Shown piece after piece: positions 61,934-64,000 of a stretch of DNA of 64,000 nt. Within the stretch, counting starts at the first letter, position 1; each line of letters opens with the position of its first letter. The stretch covers positions 15,693-79,692 of the forward strand of contig NZ_LLZG01000376.1 of the NCBI RefSeq assembly GCF_001509475.1. The letters run 5' to 3'. Source of the DNA: Streptomyces regalis. Its GTDB lineage: Bacteria > Actinomycetota > Actinomycetes > Streptomycetales > Streptomycetaceae. The notes beneath the pieces are model-generated. The model was given only the letters and a program-made list of their open reading frames with translations, did no database searches and was not told the origin of the DNA. The translations under genes and the position numbers were made by a program.

Positions 61934-63187
61934 ATGGTCCATGTGGATCACGTGGACCAGGTGGAACCCCTCACCCAGCACATCCAGCGCATCAGCCGCC
62001 GCGTGCGCGCCTTCGACCGCCGTCACCCGCTCCTCTGGGACCTGCACCTCACCGGCTTCTGGGTGACGGCGGCTTTGATCGACTACTACGGCGGCGGCTG
62101 GCTCAACGTGGCCCGCGACCGCGACAACCCCGGTTGGCTGATCCTCACCCTGAGCCTCGGCCTCTCCGTCCCCCTCCTGCGGCGCCGCACCCACCCCCGC
62201 GCCGTACTCCTCGCCATCGCCCCCTTCGCCCTCGTCAGCGCCTGGACCGGCGCCGCCCTCCAAGCAGTCCTGCTCCAGCTGCTCGTCGTCTTCCACATCG
62301 CCCTGCGTCGCCCTTCGCGCAATCTGTGGTGGGCGACGGCCCTGATCACCACGCCCATCGCCGTGCTGGCCGCGCGCCACCCGCAGGGAACCCCGGACCG
62401 CGACATCGTGCCCGTGCTGATGTCCATCGCCGTGGCGGCAGCCATCGGCATCACCGTCCGCACCCGCCGCGACCACACCGAGGCCCTCGAGGACCGCGCC
62501 CGCCGCCTGGAGATCGAACGCGACCAGCAGGCCCAACTCGCAGCCGCGGCCGAACGCGCCCGCATCGCCCGCGAGATGCACGACATCATCGGCCACAACC
62601 TCTCCGTCATCACCGGCTTGGCCGACGGCGGCCAGTACGCGGCCGCCAAGTCCCCGGAACGCGCCGCCCAGGCCCTGCAAGCCATAGGCACCACCAGCCG
62701 CCAGGCCCTCGGCGAACTACGCCGCCTGCTCGACGTCCTTCGCGAGGAGGACCACCCCCACGATCCCCACCCCGAGCTGACCCCCCAACCCACCCTCACC
62801 GACCTCGACCAGCTCATCAACGGCGTACGCGCCGCAGGCCTCCCCGTCACCACCACCATCCACGGCACCCCGAGCCTCCCCCCGGGCCGCCAGCTCACGG
62901 TCTACCGCGTCATCCAGGAGGCCCTCACCAACACCCTCAAACACGCCGGCCCCGGCACGACGGCAGCCATCGAGCTCTCGTACGAGGCCAAGGGCGCCGT
63001 CACCGCGACAGTGACCGACACCGGCAATGGCGGCCCCGGCCCCACTCACTCGACGGGCGGCCGCGGCCTGCCCGGAATGCGCGAGCGAACAGCCCTGTAC
63101 GGCGGCACACTTGAGGCCGGCCCACGCCCCCACCCCGATCAGGGGTGGCGAGTCCACCTGCACCTCCCGGAGGAACCCCAGCAGTGA
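61934..63187 (+). CDS. NarL-type sensor histidine kinase
   Basis: ATG 61934 gives 417 residues. Four to five N-terminal helices with no large extracellular sensor, a HisKA_3 dimerisation domain with H216 in AREMHDIIGHNLSVI, and HATPase_c (VIQEALTNTLKHA, GGRGLPGMRER). Coupled to the next gene by a GTGA overlap. Confidence 0.93.
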   Translation: MVHVDHVDQVEPLTQHIQRISRRVRAFDRRHPLLWDLHLTGFWVTAALIDYYGGGWLNVARDRDNPGWLILTLSLGLSVPLLRRRTHPRAVLLAIAPFALVSAWTGAALQAVLLQLLVVFHIALRRPSRNLWWATALITTPIAVLAARHPQGTPDRDIVPVLMSIAVAAAIGITVRTRRDHTEALEDRARRLEIERDQQAQLAAAAERARIAREMHDIIGHNLSVITGLADGGQYAAAKSPERAAQALQAIGTTSRQALGELRRLLDVLREEDHPHDPHPELTPQPTLTDLDQLINGVRAAGLPVTTTIHGTPSLPPGRQLTVYRVIQEALTNTLKHAGPGTTAAIELSYEAKGAVTATVTDTGNGGPGPTHSTGGRGLPGMRERTALYGGTLEAGPRPHPDQGWRVHLHLPEEPQQ

Positions 63188-63861
63188 TCAACGTCCTCAT
63201 CGCCGACGACCAGCCCCTCCAGCGCTTCGGCTTCCGGATGCTCCTGGAGAGCCAGGACGACATGACGGTGCTGAGCGAAGCGGCCAACGGCAGCGAGGCG
63301 GTCCGCATGACCGCGCAACTGACCCCCGACGTGGTCCTGATGGACGTCCGCATGCCCGGCCTGGACGGCATCGAGGCCACCCGCCGCATCACGGCCGCCG
63401 GAAACCGCACCCGGGTCCTGATCCTCACCACCTTCGACCTCGACGAGTACGCCTACGCAGGCCTCCGCGCAGGCGCCTCCGGTTTCCTCGTCAAGGACGC
63501 CCAGCCGGAGGAGCTCCTCTCCGGCATCCGCGCAGTGGCCACGGGCGACGCGGTGGTCGCCCCCAGCCTGACCCGCCGCCTCCTGGACGCATACGCCCAC
63601 CACCTGCCGGCGCAAAGCCCGTCCGATGGCCCGGAACCAACGGCCCTGGACCCACGCCTCACCGCCCTCACCGACCGCGAACGCGAGATCCTCACGGTGA
63701 TCGGCCAGGGCTGGACGAACACGGAGATAGCCACACGCCTTCACCTGGCCGAGTCGACGGTGAAAACCCACGTGGGCCGCATCCTCGCAAAGACTGACTC
63801 ACGGGATCGCATTCAGGCGGTGATTCTGGCCTACGACACAGGACTGGTGAAGCCGTCCTGA
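63184..63861 (+). CDS. NarL/FixJ-family response regulator
   Basis: GTG 63184; 225 residues. Receiver domain with D8/D9, phospho-acceptor D54 (VVLMDVRMPGLDG) and Lys in FLVKDA; C-terminal LuxR-type HTH (LTDREREILTVIGQGWTNTE, STVKTHVGRILAKT). Partner of the preceding kinase. Followed by a strong terminator. Confidence 0.94.
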   Translation: MINVLIADDQPLQRFGFRMLLESQDDMTVLSEAANGSEAVRMTAQLTPDVVLMDVRMPGLDGIEATRRITAAGNRTRVLILTTFDLDEYAYAGLRAGASGFLVKDAQPEELLSGIRAVATGDAVVAPSLTRRLLDAYAHHLPAQSPSDGPEPTALDPRLTALTDREREILTVIGQGWTNTEIATRLHLAESTVKTHVGRILAKTDSRDRIQAVILAYDTGLVKPS

Positions 63862-63866
63862 AACGC

Positions 63867-63900
63867 GAAAAGGCCCACACCGTAAGGTGTGGGCCTTTTC
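63867..63900 (+). terminator. Terminator of the two-component operon
   Basis: Arms 63867-63881 and 63886-63900 form a perfect 15-bp stem (GAAAAGGCCCACACC and complement) with a GTAA loop and T-run at the 3' side, flanked by A-run, so it may function in both directions and also protect the rrn operon end. Confidence 0.92.
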
Positions 63901-63908
63901 TAAAATTT

Positions 63909-64000
63909 GTTCGGCGGCGTCCTACTCTCCCACAGGGTCCCCCCTGCAGTACCATCGGCGCTGTAAGGCTTAGCTTCCGGGTTCGGAATGTAACCGGGCG
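63909..64000 (-). rRNA. rrf: 5S ribosomal RNA, 3' part
   Basis: The minus strand from 64000 to 63909 reads as the last 92 bases of actinobacterial 5S rRNA, including CGCCCGGTTACATTCCGAAC, GAAGCTAAGCC, GATGGTACTGC and the 3' end GGACGCCGCCGAAC. The 5' end and the rest of the rrn operon are outside the window to the right. Confidence 0.95.

Overview
The window is a high-GC chromosomal segment from a Streptomyces-type actinomycete. The evidence is codon use that is almost entirely G/C at third positions, mycothiol synthase, paired DUF397 (BldB-like) and DUF5753 (WhiJ-like) genes, rare in-frame TTA codons, Tat and lipoprotein signals, GTG and TTG starts, and several intergenic repeats that recur in Streptomyces genomes. 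From memory, the order protease - two-component pair - nucleotidase - mshD - GntR/ABC - ppk - CHAD - NUDIX - pstSCAB - lipoprotein - csoR - DUF47 - pit resembles the Streptomyces coelicolor core run from about SCO4157 down to SCO4132. No database could be searched here.

Layout. 1-2.9 kb: the end of a secreted HtrA-like protease and an OmpR-type two-component pair. 2.9-8.4 kb: an accessory patch with a likely DUF6247 toxin-antitoxin pair, a WhiJ/BldB-type regulator trio, and an APH(6)-like antibiotic kinase gene split by a 1.7 kb insertion that carries two cargo genes and a decayed transposase. 8.6-16.5 kb: exported proteins (an aerolysin-like candidate, a pectate lyase-pectinesterase fusion, a Tat-type carbonic anhydrase, a 5'-nucleotidase) and an N-terminally truncated LmeA-like gene. 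16.6-21.4 kb: mshD, then a translationally coupled YtrA-type GntR/ABC operon ending in a tandem array of duplicated terminators.

21.8-34 kb is a phosphate and polyphosphate block: ppk, a CHAD protein containing a TTA codon, a NUDIX hydrolase, pstSCAB behind a clear PHO box, a copper-sensing CsoR with its palindrome, and a DUF47/Pit low-affinity phosphate transporter pair. 34.4-38.8 kb: a bicovalent-FAD oxidoreductase, a PAP2 phosphatase, a transglycosylase-NlpC/P60 wall hydrolase and a secreted trypsin-like protease.

38.9-53.6 kb is a second accessory stretch. It holds a Uma2 nuclease gene, an ATPase/WhiJ-like/DUF397 cluster whose ATPase is frameshifted in a G7 tract, a decayed second copy of the same cluster with its centre deleted, divergent regulator/enzyme pairs (TetR/SDR and MarR/esterase), a sedolisin-like protease, a WXG100-type operon whose large protein may carry a transglycosylase-like domain, and an orphan RNase A-like toxin with its immunity gene. 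54.1-61.2 kb is a six-gene type IV secretion-like membrane operon. It matches in number and type my recollection of the S. coelicolor cmdABCDEF cluster, which affects sporulation and chromosome condensation. The window ends with a GNAT acetyltransferase, a NarL-type two-component pair with a strong terminator, and the 3' end of a 5S rRNA gene belonging to an rrn operon that runs in from the right on the minus strand.
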